64,000 nt of DNA from DATAMF01 sp964472565 (GCA_964472565.1 CAYYNB010000006.1:1-64000), one strand, 5' to 3'. Numbered from the stretch's first letter, positions 17,406-26,873 are shown. Notes: generated by a model from the sequence alone, not told the origin. Numbers and translations are program-made.

Positions 17406-18905
17406 TTAAAATTCGACTTCAAGCGCTGTGAACGACAGCGGCGGTACGGTAAGTGCCACACATTTTCCATCGATAGCTGGTGTCGCAATCCGGGTTGCTA
17501 TCACCTGGTTAGGATTTTCAAAGCTGTTCGATGCTTTGGGATCGGTACCCGAAAGCTGATGCGCGGTGCGAATGCATTGAGGTGTACAGTCTTGCCAGTG
17601 CAGTTCCACAGGCAGGCTTTCAGTTTGGCTGCGGTTGATCATGAAGATCGCCCCGGTTTTATTGGCTTCATCATAGGACGCCGACACATCCAACAGCGGC
17701 ATTTCATCGTATTTTTTCGTCTGATAGGTTGGAGCCGTTACGCTGACATCCAACGCCGCCCCGGCAGCCAGTTTGCTGAACAGCATGATCGGGTAGTACG
17801 TCGAATGTTTCAGGATAGCGTCATGGGTCGTCAGGATCGGAGAAATCGTATTGACCACCTGGGCCAGACAAGCAATTTTAATAACATCCGATTTACGCAG
17901 GAAAACATTTAACCACTGAGCCACAACTAGCGCATCTTCAAGATTGTAGACTTCCTCGCTGAGATGCGGAGCCTGTGCCCACTCCCCATTACCACTGGTG
18001 TCCTTATACCAGACATTCCATTCATCCCAGGAGAGATACACATCATGTTTTGAGCGATTTTTCGCTTTGACATAACGCAGCACGCCTGTCAGCGTATCCA
18101 CAAACTGCTCCAATTCAGCACTAAGCGCAAGATAACTCCCGGTATCGTTGTCCTGATTACCTGCATAGTAGTGCATCGAATGATAATCAACCTGCTCCCA
18201 GCACACTTCCAGCACAATCCGATCCCATTCCGGGTAGGTGGGCATAGCTGAGTTGGACGATCCGCAGAGGATAAGCTGTATCGACGGATCGTGCCCGCGC
18301 ATCATCTTGGCGGCTTCACGTGCCTTTTTGCCATATTCTTCGGCTTCAAGATGCCCGGTCTGCCAGGGACCATCCATTTCATTTCCCAGGCACCAGTATT
18401 TGACCTGGTGTGGGTGCGCGTAGCCATGCGCTGCGCGCAGATCAGCATATTGGGTACACACAGGCGCATTGCAGTATTCAACCAGATTAGCTGCATCTTG
18501 GATCGTCCCCGTCCCCATGTTAACGCCGAGCATTGGCTCCGTATTGATGGTCCGGCAAAATTCGATGAACTCATTGGTTCCAAACTGATTGGTTTCAATC
18601 GAACGCCATGCCAAGTCACGGCGCTGGGGACGCTGTTCACGCGGACCGACACCATCTAACCAGCGATAACCGCTAAGAAAATTACCGCCCGGATAACGTA
18701 TCGAGCGGTAGTTCACTTCCCGCAGCATCGCCAGCACATCTTTTCGCAGCCCTCGTTCGTCCGCATGCGGCGATGCGGGATCATAGATCCCTTCATAAAT
18801 GCAACGTCCCATATGCTCGGCAAATCCGCTAAAAATAAGCGGTGATATGGGGCTGATTCGACGGTTCGTATCGAGATAAACACTGGCTTTTGACAATTGA
18901 GACAT
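17406..18905 (-). CDS. abfA: GH51 alpha-L-arabinofuranosidase, cytoplasmic
   Basis: The 499-residue protein begins with the GH51 pattern ISPLIFSGFAEHMGRCIYEGIYDP. It carries the acid/base glutamate in CLGNEMDG and the nucleophile glutamate in LSWDEWNVW, with a C-terminal beta-sandwich. There is no signal peptide. It removes terminal alpha-L-arabinofuranosyl units from imported arabino-oligosaccharides. The start at 18905 follows AAGGCGAG; the longer frame to 18938 adds an unrelated basic leader. It sits 144 bases downstream of the second permease gene. Confidence 0.93.
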   Translation of the reverse strand: MSQLSKASVYLDTNRRISPISPLIFSGFAEHMGRCIYEGIYDPASPHADERGLRKDVLAMLREVNYRSIRYPGGNFLSGYRWLDGVGPREQRPQRRDLAWRSIETNQFGTNEFIEFCRTINTEPMLGVNMGTGTIQDAANLVEYCNAPVCTQYADLRAAHGYAHPHQVKYWCLGNEMDGPWQTGHLEAEEYGKKAREAAKMMRGHDPSIQLILCGSSNSAMPTYPEWDRIVLEVCWEQVDYHSMHYYAGNQDNDTGSYLALSAELEQFVDTLTGVLRYVKAKNRSKHDVYLSWDEWNVWYKDTSGNGEWAQAPHLSEEVYNLEDALVVAQWLNVFLRKSDVIKIACLAQVVNTISPILTTHDAILKHSTYYPIMLFSKLAAGAALDVSVTAPTYQTKKYDEMPLLDVSASYDEANKTGAIFMINRSQTESLPVELHWQDCTPQCIRTAHQLSGTDPKASNSFENPNQVIATRIATPAIDGKCVALTVPPLSFTALEVEF

Positions 18906-19049
18906 ATTGTTAGCTCGCCTTTTTAAGTGAATGCGCAAGACATATTTGGGGCAAACAACCGGTGGTTATATCCATACCGATACCAGAACTCCGCTTCATC
19001 TAACCCGCCGAGTTTGCCCACCAGAGTTTGATGTTGAACGCGTTTAGTC

Positions 19050-19898
19050 CTACCGCCCGGCCATACCTGTCATAGTAACCCCTTTGATAATCCGGCGCTG
19101 GAAAATGATATAAACAATCAGAATCGGGATCGTTGACAGGGTTGCTCCCGCTAAAATCATCGGGCGATATTGTCCGGCATACGATTGGTTGAGAATAGAT
19201 AGGCCAACCGGCAGAGTGCGCGTTTCCAGGCTGTTCGTAACGATCAGCGGCCAGAACAAATCATTGTAATGACCGAGAAAGACGAAAATAGCCAACGCCG
19301 TCAGCGCATTGGTCGAGAGCGGCAAAACAACATGCCGGAATCGTCCAAAGTATCCCGCCCCGTCAAGCACGGCAGCTTCTTCCAATTCCTGGGGAATCTG
19401 CATAAAGAACTGGCGCAGGAGAAAAACGCCAAACACATTCGCAGCACCGGGGAATATCAGTGCCTTGAATGTGTCCAGCCACTCTAATTCTTTCATCAAC
19501 AGGAAATTCGGAATCAGCGTGACCTGCCCCGGAACCATAATTGTTGCCAGCAGAAAGAAAAATAAGGGCCGGTTGCCAGGAAAACGCAGCCGCGCGAATG
19601 CATAAGCGGCGGGGGCGCAAAGCAGCAGCACGGCGAGCGTATAGGCAGTTGCCGCAAACAAGCTGTTCCGTAGCCACAGGTCCAACCGCAAATCCTGTTG
19701 TTTAAGCACGGTACGATAACTGTCCAGTGTGGGTTCCGTGGGGATAATTTTGGGAGGCCAGCGATTGACTTCCTGATTGGTCATAAAGGATTGCGAAACT
19801 GCTATCAGCATCGGGATCAATACAAACGCCGACAGCACAATCAGAAAGGTATACACCCCCCAATGTTTGTAAAAAGAACTCTTTCGAATAGCGTCCAT
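19050..19898 (-). CDS. Sugar ABC transporter permease, MalG type (CUT1)
   Basis: The 282-residue protein has six predicted membrane segments. The inner-loop EAA motif is EELEEAAVLDGAGYFGRFRHVVLPLS, about 90 residues from the C-terminus, where the ATPase coupling helix docks. The first loop NQEVNRWPPKIIPTEPTLDSY is typical of CUT1 MalG-like subunits. It pairs with the MalF-type permease 13 bases upstream. No ATPase gene is in this operon. Confidence 0.92.
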   Translation of the reverse strand: MDAIRKSSFYKHWGVYTFLIVLSAFVLIPMLIAVSQSFMTNQEVNRWPPKIIPTEPTLDSYRTVLKQQDLRLDLWLRNSLFAATAYTLAVLLLCAPAAYAFARLRFPGNRPLFFFLLATIMVPGQVTLIPNFLLMKELEWLDTFKALIFPGAANVFGVFLLRQFFMQIPQELEEAAVLDGAGYFGRFRHVVLPLSTNALTALAIFVFLGHYNDLFWPLIVTNSLETRTLPVGLSILNQSYAGQYRPMILAGATLSTIPILIVYIIFQRRIIKGVTMTGMAGR

Positions 19899-19911
19899 GA
19901 CCTATCCCCTT

Positions 19912-20844
19912 CTAATATTCCACACGGCGACCAATAAGGAGGAATTGGACGGCAGTGATCACTGCCATGATAACGGCGATTGCAACGGCTACCGCAGCAC
20001 CATATCCCATTCGGAAAGCAACCCAGGCCATTTGATAAAGATAGATAATGACGGTGTATGAAGCTCTACCCGGTCCACCACCAGTCATAATATAAGGTTG
20101 TCCATAGACCTGGAAATGAGAAATAACCCCGGTAACGGTTACAAATAGAATCGTGGGGCGCAGCAGTGGTAGGGTGATACGGAAGAAAATTTGCCAGCCG
20201 TTAGCGCCATCAATTCGCGCCGCTTCATATATATGTTCGGGAATACCCTGCAAACCTGCGATAAAAATCAGCATGGGAAAACCGAAAGTCCACCAAATTG
20301 TTGTTAAGCTGAGTGCGGGCAGCACCAGCTCAGGATCTCCCATCCAGTTAATGGGGTTAATTCCCAAAAAGCTCAGGCCATAATTGATGACACCAAACTG
20401 TGTGCTGAGTAGCCAGACCCAGATGAGGCCCACCGCGCCAACGGAGAAGAGGGATGGCATATAGAGCAAAACGCGGAAAAAGCCCTGCCCACGGATTGGC
20501 TTGGTAACTGAAACAGCGGCGGCTAATGCAACAACCGTTGTGCCGGTTACTGTCATTGCCACAAATTTGATGGTATTTCGGAGCGCTTCCCACCAGATTT
20601 CGTCGTGATAGAGTTCGATATAATTGTCCCACCCGATATAGGGCCGAGTGGGCCGTAGCAATCGCCAGTCATAAAAGCTAAATTCAACCGCCTTAAACAC
20701 GGCGCGCAGAAAAAAAACGGAGAAGAAGATCATAAATGGCGTCAGAAAGGCATAGGCGGCGAGTGCCTCTCGGATTTTCAGACTGATAGAAAGGTGTTGA
20801 CTAAGCCATTTAGGGGTGGCAAGCCGCGCATGGATGCGATACAT
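19912..20844 (-). CDS. Sugar ABC transporter permease, MalF type (CUT1)
   Basis: This 310-residue protein has six membrane segments and the CUT1 inner-loop motif IYEAARIDGANGWQIFFRITLPLL near residue 220. The first extracytoplasmic loop contains the usual YDWRLLRPTRPYIGWDNY. It forms a heterodimer with the MalG-type subunit downstream and receives sugar from the binding protein encoded 119 bases upstream. By operon context the cargo should be arabino-oligosaccharides. The remaining sequence is standard for the family. Confidence 0.92.
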   Translation of the reverse strand: MYRIHARLATPKWLSQHLSISLKIREALAAYAFLTPFMIFFSVFFLRAVFKAVEFSFYDWRLLRPTRPYIGWDNYIELYHDEIWWEALRNTIKFVAMTVTGTTVVALAAAVSVTKPIRGQGFFRVLLYMPSLFSVGAVGLIWVWLLSTQFGVINYGLSFLGINPINWMGDPELVLPALSLTTIWWTFGFPMLIFIAGLQGIPEHIYEAARIDGANGWQIFFRITLPLLRPTILFVTVTGVISHFQVYGQPYIMTGGGPGRASYTVIIYLYQMAWVAFRMGYGAAVAVAIAVIMAVITAVQFLLIGRRVEY

Positions 20845-20904
20845 AGGCTCACTTGTCCTCTACAAAATATCTCAAAAACTTATTCGTTCGCACATAATTT
20901 TAAG

Positions 20905-20933
20905 AGTGGGGCAGATGAGCGATCCACCCCACT
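20905..20933 (-). terminator. Hairpin between binding-protein and permease genes
   Basis: AGTGGGG/CCCCACT (20905-20911 with 20927-20933) forms a 7-bp stem. On the minus strand it is followed by CTTAAAATTAT. It probably attenuates readthrough or protects the binding-protein mRNA 3' end. Confidence 0.55.
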
Positions 20934-20963
20934 TCTGGTTACTTCAATTTACAAGTGCAGCCG

Positions 20964-22319
20964 TTATCCGCGATCCAGCGCTTCCTGCATCCGCTCTGCC
21001 GCATCATCCAATGCTTCTTTGGGACTCTTCATCCCGTTGAGTGCGGCGCTCAGCTCGGCGTCAAGATAAGTGTGCATTTCCTGCGTGACGGTGCTCTTGG
21101 GGTCCGACACGCCGTATTCGGTGAAAGTTTGGCCTAACAGAATGTTGGAAGGATAAACTTCGGGATCAAGCGCCGCCTGTGCCGACAAACGTGCAGGCAC
21201 CTGACCGGAAGAAGCCCAATCCATCTGATGTTCGCTGACCCACCGGATCATCTTCATGACAGCGTCCAGTTTTTCACCTTTCAGGCCAGCAGGAACCATG
21301 AAGGTATGGGCGCTGAAGTAGGTTGCCTTGTTAGCGCCAAACTGCCAGTTCGGCCAGGCTATGCTGTTGATGTCGGTGAACAGCAGCGATTGGTTACGAA
21401 ACCATGTGCCGGTGGGAAGAACCGCAACCGTACCAGCCCCAAAACCTTGCCAGGTGTCGAACCCGGTGGCCGGTGGCGAGACGTGATACTTATAGACCAA
21501 ATCAACGGCTTTCTGAAGTGCGGCGACACCCGCCTCAGAATTCACCAGCACCTTCTTGCCATCTTCGCTGAGGTAGCTTCCACCCTCTTGGGCGATGCCG
21601 GCCATAAAGTTAACATTGATCCACTCGCCAACGGTGTAACCCCACTGCACCACATTTTCGGGATCGAAATCGGGGGACAGGGCGTTATTGCCATTTGCGT
21701 CGAGCGTCAACTTCTGGAACAACTCAACCCAACCTTCATAAGTGGTTGGGGCGGTGGCGGGGTCGGTCGAGATTCCGGCAGCTTCGAACATATCGACATT
21801 GATCCACAGTCCGCGGCCATGATTATCCAATGGAATACCATAGATCTTGCCGTCATACATCATGCCGTCCATGGTGGTCGCCGAAATATCATCATCCGGG
21901 AGCCAACCACCGCCAGAGGTGTACTGATCTCCCAATTCCCGAAGCACGCCATAGCTGGCAAATTGAGGAATTTCACCTGCATGAAGCAAAAAGACATCTG
22001 GGGGTTCTTCTGCTACAAACGCGGTCTGGAGTTTCTGATAAAGGGTGTTCCAGATGATCATTTCGACTGTTACCGAAACATCGGGATTTTCTTCCGCAAA
22101 TTTCCCCAACATTTCATTCAAAGTAACGCCGTCTGAACCGGTAAGGCCATTCCAGAATGAAATGTGAGTGCCACCACTACCAATATCCGCCACGATGGGG
22201 GTCGCTGTGGGATCATCTTGCGCGACGGTGGTGCCGACCATCATCGTAGACATCACAACGGCCACGCCCGCTATAAGCACGACCATCAGCAAACTAAGTA
22301 AATACGTGCGCTTAGGCAT
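20964..22319 (-). CDS. Sugar ABC transporter solute-binding protein
   Basis: The 451-residue protein has an N-terminal signal (SLLMVVLIAGVAVVMSTMMVG) without an obvious lipobox cysteine. A family-1 solute-binding fold follows (ISFWNGLTGSDGVTLNEMLGKFAEENPDV; ...GIPLDNHGRGLWINVDMFEAAGI; ...GFGAGTVAVLPTGTWF). It captures sugar outside the cell and delivers it to the MalF/MalG-type permeases downstream. It is the first gene of the arabinan cluster; a good RBS (AAAAGGAG) precedes the ATG. Confidence 0.9.
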   Translation of the reverse strand: MPKRTYLLSLLMVVLIAGVAVVMSTMMVGTTVAQDDPTATPIVADIGSGGTHISFWNGLTGSDGVTLNEMLGKFAEENPDVSVTVEMIIWNTLYQKLQTAFVAEEPPDVFLLHAGEIPQFASYGVLRELGDQYTSGGGWLPDDDISATTMDGMMYDGKIYGIPLDNHGRGLWINVDMFEAAGISTDPATAPTTYEGWVELFQKLTLDANGNNALSPDFDPENVVQWGYTVGEWINVNFMAGIAQEGGSYLSEDGKKVLVNSEAGVAALQKAVDLVYKYHVSPPATGFDTWQGFGAGTVAVLPTGTWFRNQSLLFTDINSIAWPNWQFGANKATYFSAHTFMVPAGLKGEKLDAVMKMIRWVSEHQMDWASSGQVPARLSAQAALDPEVYPSNILLGQTFTEYGVSDPKSTVTQEMHTYLDAELSAALNGMKSPKEALDDAAERMQEALDRG

Positions 22320-22859
22320 TTGTTCACTCCTTTTATTAGTAGAATTAACAAAATATGATTATGAGATATATTACACACTTTTAATCGATAGAGTCACCTC
22401 CTCCATCTATCAGGTACAACATTCAAGCTGAATTAGCCCGACGAATGAAGCGGATTATGCGTGGGACCCACCCCGCAAATCAGTTGTTTAGCGATTCGAC
22501 TTTGTTGCCCACTTACCAGGCAACACGAAATGAACTCCTGGTGAAGTTAAATGCAAACTATATCCACAAGCTGCTGAGGTTCAGCGTTGGGACTTTAGCA
22601 GACAATTAGAGATTGGTGTTATGAGAGGCGCGGCCAATGAGTACTATGTAATTTGTTTGGCCTGCTGATAAAACTTAAAAATCACAACGATCACCAATCA
22701 CTTAAAAGCGAAAAATTCTATTTATTCGTATGCAGGTATACGTATTATAGAACAACTTTTATTTTCAAGTCAACTGGATCGGGTAATTTTGATCGGGTGA
22801 TCCACTGCAAGGCCGGGGGATGCACGGTTCCACTGTATACCTGCCTCTGGAATCATCTA
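22320..22859. other. 540-bp intergenic region with a possible gene remnant
   Basis: This gap lies upstream of the binding-protein gene and downstream of the SIS gene. It should hold the arabinan promoter on the minus strand; only weak matches are visible (TTAAAA then TAATCA at 17-base spacing). GGCCAA/TTGGCC can form a small stem near 22634-22663. Plus-strand reading frames in 22385-22680 look protein-like without clear starts. Confidence 0.4.
22445..22609 (+). pseudogene. Short ORF or gene remnant, 54 codons
   Basis: A frame from ATG 22445 to TAG 22609 would encode 54 residues beginning MKRIMRGTHPANQ; the open frame extends upstream without a start to about 22388. A second frame over the same DNA (ending at a TGA near 22670) also looks coding-like, which fits a frameshifted, decayed gene. 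There is no RBS and I do not recognise a family. Confidence 0.2.
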
Positions 22860-23516
22860 TTACGTTGGACGGAAAAAAATCTCTTCCAGCATGGAACACA
22901 GCGTATGATAAACGGGCAGGTGGCGTTCTTGAATTTGCGCTGTATCCGCTCCCGGAACACAAATCGTTATCTCGCACAGATCGCGTAACATCCCCCCCTC
23001 TGGACCGGTCAGGCCAAGCGTATGCAGGCCAAAGGCACGCGCCACCCGGATGGCATTCAATACATTCGAGGCCTGCCCCGATGTACTGATACCCAATAAC
23101 ACATCTCCCGGACGTCCCAGCCCATACACCTGCTGGGCGAAGACCATATCGGCGGCAACATCATTGATCAATGCTGTGCAGAGCGCACTGTGCCCGACCA
23201 AGGCCACTGCCGGAAGTGCCCCTTGTAAGTGTTCCGCGAGATAGTCTGCTTGTTCCGAATTGGCCGCACGCAGCCGTTCACGATCAATGGCAGAAACCGG
23301 GCGGCGCAGCCGGAAGCCTTTCATCAGTTCACCCACAATATGCTCACTGTCAGCCGCGCTGCCCCCATTCCCACAGACCAACAGTTTACCGCCCGTTTCG
23401 AATGTCTTTTTGAGCATCTCAAACGCGGCAGTGATCTCGCCGACATGGGGTGTGAGGTCAGGGTAGCGCTGGATTAAATCGAAAACTCGTTCAGATGAAG
23501 GTTCAAGATATGACAT
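22860..23516 (-). CDS. SIS-domain phosphosugar isomerase, GmhA/DiaA-like
   Basis: This 218-residue protein is one SIS domain. It has the phosphate-binding loop LLVCGNGGSAADSEHIVGEL (about 43-62) and the serine loop GISTSGQASNVLNAI typical of sedoheptulose-7-phosphate isomerase (GmhA) and its relative DiaA. Family members are 190-220 residues and form tetramers. No other heptose-biosynthesis gene is nearby, so it may isomerise another phosphosugar or be a DiaA-like replication factor. It stands alone on the minus strand, about 540 bases upstream of the arabinan cluster. Confidence 0.85.
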   Translation of the reverse strand: MSYLEPSSERVFDLIQRYPDLTPHVGEITAAFEMLKKTFETGGKLLVCGNGGSAADSEHIVGELMKGFRLRRPVSAIDRERLRAANSEQADYLAEHLQGALPAVALVGHSALCTALINDVAADMVFAQQVYGLGRPGDVLLGISTSGQASNVLNAIRVARAFGLHTLGLTGPEGGMLRDLCEITICVPGADTAQIQERHLPVYHTLCSMLEEIFFRPT

Positions 23517-24190
23517 AGATCAGTCCTTATTTAGCTGATACATCATTTCCTTCCCGCCACTGTAGCAAAAACGGAGAATCAACATGCTTTGCGGCGGGAG
23601 ATTTCAAGCCAGAAAGCCGGAGTATAGCACACACTGTCCGGCTAACCCGATAGCGAGATGCTGACAGGTTGAGGTATTCGTTGAGCAGAAATTCCCCGAC
23701 AGAAATAGTTTGCTTTTCGGCAGGCTGCCCCGTATTCAGCGCTATTTACCACCAACGAACAAAAAGGGGCGGGTAAGTTTTTCGATCCAAAATCGACAAA
23801 ACTCCAGCTCACGCCGCGAAAAACACCGAAACCAGCTTTTGCCAGGCCATCTCCCCATTTCTCCCGCCATCCTCGGCCAGTATTTGTTTCAGTTATAGGA
23901 TTTTGAAGTAAATATAAAGAGCTTATTTACATCCTGCTCTATTTCATTCATTCTCATCCTTCAATAATTAGTTGGTTAGGCTGCAACAATAGTTATCGTT
24001 CAACGGAGACTGCTAACGGTATTGTTTGGATTGGTGTCTTAAACTTTTTATTTAATGAGTTTTTAATTGACAAACTGACAGTGAAGAGTAATGATGTGAA
24101 TGGGTGCATTGCTTATTAAGCAAGGGAAGCGCATTAAATCAGGGGGGGCGACGCACATTTTCGTGATGTTCGCTGAATAGGCCGGGGGTT
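23517..24190. other. 674-bp intergenic region, no gene recognised
   Basis: This region separates two divergent genes (SIS on minus, kinase on plus), so it must contain both promoters. No convincing ORF, tRNA or long inverted repeat was seen. The last 200 bases are AT-rich. Confidence 0.5.
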
Positions 24191-26089
24191 ATGTTCAAGA
24201 AATTCGCAAGCTATTATGGCAACCTGAAGATTAGCAATAAACTCAGTTTGGGTTTCGCACTACTACTTGCCATGATCATCCTAAGCAATATCGCCACTGC
24301 TGCTATCCAGATGATCCTTATCGATCCTGCCCGTGAAAGCTCGAAAAAAGCTAACGACGAAATGATGTTGGGCCAGGCGCTTGGTTTCAACTTCAGTCTA
24401 GGACGCAGCTTCGAGGGGAGTATTATCCCAAGTTATCTTGCGTATGGATACGAAGGAGTCACGAATCTCTATGCGAACCATATGCCTTATCTGGATGAGT
24501 CGCTCAACAAACTGAGTGATCTGGAAGCCAAGCAAGCCCAAAAACAAGACCCAGAAAAAATAACGGCACTTGGGGAAATACGCCAGCTCATCACTGACTA
24601 TCGTATTTTCACAAGTGATCTGCAAAGCGGCATGATCGAACGTGGTGACATCTCGCTAGGATTAGGTGGCGACATCATCGCGTTGCTGAACCGTGTCAAT
24701 GAGTCCATAGACGCCAGCACAGCCATTAATTATGCAACCAACTACATCACGAAGTTCGACATCCAATCAGGGTTATTTTTCCCGCAGTCGCTGACTGAGC
24801 TTGAGGTGGCTGTTGAAGCCTCCGATCTTCCCGACTCACAGCGCCAGGAACTGGTGGAGCTGGTTCATCAAAGTAATGCCGCCTTTCAAAATCTGCTTAC
24901 TCTGGATGCGCGTTTAATCCAGGGCTTTACAGATCTGGACTCGGTTGGAACACCCGTCTCAGCAGCGGTTGATGCAATGGTTGAGGGCAAAGTACAAGAG
25001 CAGCGCGAAGCGGAACAGCGGTTAAACCATGCTGAAAGAATACAATTGTTCCTGAGCATGGTTATTTTGGCCATTGCTATTCTCGTTGGATTAACCGTTG
25101 CCTATTTTACAGGACGGTTAATCTCGCAACCCGTGATGGAATTAACTACCATCTCGCAGCAAATCGCCAAAGGGGACTACAGCCAGCACGCAACCATTTA
25201 TCATTCGGACGAAATAGGTCAGCTTGCCCAATCATTTAATTCGATGATTGATACGGTGGCGCAACGTGAAACCGAACTGGTACATCAAGCAGAAAAGCTG
25301 CGGGTAGCAACGGCCTCGGCCAAAGAAGCAGCCCGTTTAAAAAGCGAATTTCTAGCCAATATGTCACACGAACTTCGGACACCGCTCAATGCTATCATTG
25401 GTTACAGTGATATGTTGCTCATGGGCATGACCGGTAGCCTGAACGATAACCAGCATCATAAAATTGAACGCCTGCGCGAAAACGGCACACGGCTGTTAAC
25501 CCTGATCAACGATATTCTTGATCTCACACGCATCGAAGCGCGTCGGGTTGACATCATTGCCAAGCCTTTCGATCTGCGTCCTTTGATCAGGCGTCTTGCA
25601 TCCCAGGTGGAAGTGCTGGCGCAAGATAAAGGGTTGGATTTCGAAGTAGACGTTGCCTCCGATGTCCCTGAAAAGATTACGGGAGATGAAAAACGACTGG
25701 AGCAGATTATTGTTAATCTGTTGTCCAATGCATTCAAATTTACGTCACAGGGAAAGGTTGCGCTTAAAGTCTGGACTACCGGGCAAATCTGGCAAATCGC
25801 CGTTAGCGATACAGGCATTGGTATTCCTCCGCATGCCCGTTCCCTGATCTTCGAAGAATTTCGCCAGTTAGATGGCTCATCCAACCGTGTTTATAAAGGG
25901 ACAGGCCTCGGACTTGCCATCACGCGTAACCTGGTGCGCTTGATGGATGGGCAGATCACCGTAGACAGCGAACTTGGGCAGGGCAGTACATTTACAGTAA
26001 CATTTCCTCTTGTACAGCCTGAACAAGACTCGCAAATTCTTGGGCAGTCACAATCCGCCCCAGAACTCGTGGAGACATCAAATGTTTGA
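24191..26089 (+). CDS. Membrane sensor histidine kinase with HAMP domain
   Basis: The 632-residue protein has a membrane segment near 18-40, a helical extracytoplasmic sensor (about 41-285), a second membrane segment (LFLSMVILAIAILVGLTVAYFTG) and a HAMP domain (about 310-365). The HisKA domain carries His393 in NMSHELRTPLNAIIGYSDML. The HATPase domain has N-box VNLLSNAFKF, G1 DTGIGIP and G2 GTGLGLAI. It senses an external or membrane signal and phosphorylates receiver proteins. Four more signalling genes follow with overlaps or tiny gaps. The RBS is weak (GGGGG). Confidence 0.93.
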   Translation: MFKKFASYYGNLKISNKLSLGFALLLAMIILSNIATAAIQMILIDPARESSKKANDEMMLGQALGFNFSLGRSFEGSIIPSYLAYGYEGVTNLYANHMPYLDESLNKLSDLEAKQAQKQDPEKITALGEIRQLITDYRIFTSDLQSGMIERGDISLGLGGDIIALLNRVNESIDASTAINYATNYITKFDIQSGLFFPQSLTELEVAVEASDLPDSQRQELVELVHQSNAAFQNLLTLDARLIQGFTDLDSVGTPVSAAVDAMVEGKVQEQREAEQRLNHAERIQLFLSMVILAIAILVGLTVAYFTGRLISQPVMELTTISQQIAKGDYSQHATIYHSDEIGQLAQSFNSMIDTVAQRETELVHQAEKLRVATASAKEAARLKSEFLANMSHELRTPLNAIIGYSDMLLMGMTGSLNDNQHHKIERLRENGTRLLTLINDILDLTRIEARRVDIIAKPFDLRPLIRRLASQVEVLAQDKGLDFEVDVASDVPEKITGDEKRLEQIIVNLLSNAFKFTSQGKVALKVWTTGQIWQIAVSDTGIGIPPHARSLIFEEFRQLDGSSNRVYKGTGLGLAITRNLVRLMDGQITVDSELGQGSTFTVTFPLVQPEQDSQILGQSQSAPELVETSNV

Positions 26090-26492
26090 TTTAACTGACC
26101 CCAAAACGTGGTCCGTGCTGGTGGTTGACGACGAACCCGACAATGTGGATGTCACCGCAGAGGTGCTCACCTTTCTGGGCGTAAAGGTTCAAACAGCAGC
26201 GAACGGCGAAGAAGGATTAGAAGTTCTCAAAAGTTTTGCACCCGACCTTATCCTGCTGGACCTTTCAATGCCCAAGATGGATGGCTGGGTCATGCGCCAT
26301 CAGATCAAAGCCAATCCGCTTACGGCTCACATTCCGATCCTGGCCTTGTCAGCACATGCGATGACCGGAGACAAACAACGAGCGCTTGATGCCGGGTTTG
26401 ACGGCTATTTAACCAAGCCAATTTATATTGCATCTTTGATCGATGATATTCGAGCCGAACTACAAAACAAGTCAGAGAGTGCGAAGCCATGA
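26082..26492 (+). CDS. Stand-alone response regulator receiver (first of three)
   Basis: This 136-residue protein is a receiver only: acidic pair DDE near residue 14, phospho-acceptor Asp60 in ILLDLSMPKMDGW, serine in ALSAHAM and lysine in YLTKPIY. It resembles DivK-type regulators and kinase C-terminal receivers that lost their fusion. Its ATG 26082 overlaps the last 8 bases of the kinase gene, giving translational coupling. It is the likely direct phosphoryl acceptor of that kinase. No output domain is present. Confidence 0.9.
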   Translation: MFDLTDPKTWSVLVVDDEPDNVDVTAEVLTFLGVKVQTAANGEEGLEVLKSFAPDLILLDLSMPKMDGWVMRHQIKANPLTAHIPILALSAHAMTGDKQRALDAGFDGYLTKPIYIASLIDDIRAELQNKSESAKP

Positions 26493-26866
26493 ATTCGAAC
26501 GATTTGATGATCGTTGTTGAAGACGAAGCGGATAGCATGGAACTGGTTCAGGGGCTGTTAAGCTATCATGGTATCAGTAACATGGGAGCCTCGACTGCGG
26601 AAGAAGCCTTGAAGTTACTTCAAACCACCATGCCGGTGCTCATTATCATCGATCTCTCGTTGCCCGGTATGAATGGGTGGAGTCTGCTCAACGAGATTCG
26701 GAAAAACAAAAAGCTCGCGAATATCCCCTGTGTCGCTATTACGGCTTATCACACCGCCGAACTCGCACATGAAGCAATTGAAGCCGGATTTGACGCCTAT
26801 TTTGCGAAGCCATTAGATGCGACTTCCTTCGTCCGCGAATTAGTGGGAATTATCGAATCATTGTGA
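26489..26866 (+). CDS. Stand-alone response regulator receiver (second of three)
   Basis: This 125-residue receiver has acidic residues EDE (11-13), Asp55 in IIIDLSLPGMNGW, threonine in AITAYHT and lysine in YFAKPLD. It overlaps the preceding gene by 4 bases (ATGA), so the two are co-translated. The protein ends right after the last receiver helix, so any effect must come from protein contact or phosphotransfer. Its sequence differs clearly from both flanking receivers, which argues against a recent duplication. Confidence 0.9.
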   Translation: MNSNDLMIVVEDEADSMELVQGLLSYHGISNMGASTAEEALKLLQTTMPVLIIIDLSLPGMNGWSLLNEIRKNKKLANIPCVAITAYHTAELAHEAIEAGFDAYFAKPLDATSFVRELVGIIESL

Positions 26867-26873
26867 GGGAAAC

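Noticed and set aside
21228..22136. 302-codon plus-strand frame opposite the arabinan binding-protein gene
   Set aside because: It is a shadow of a clear binding-protein gene with no recognisable fold.
23710..23898. 62-codon ORF upstream of the sensor kinase
   Set aside because: No RBS, basic low-information sequence, no neighbours on its strand.
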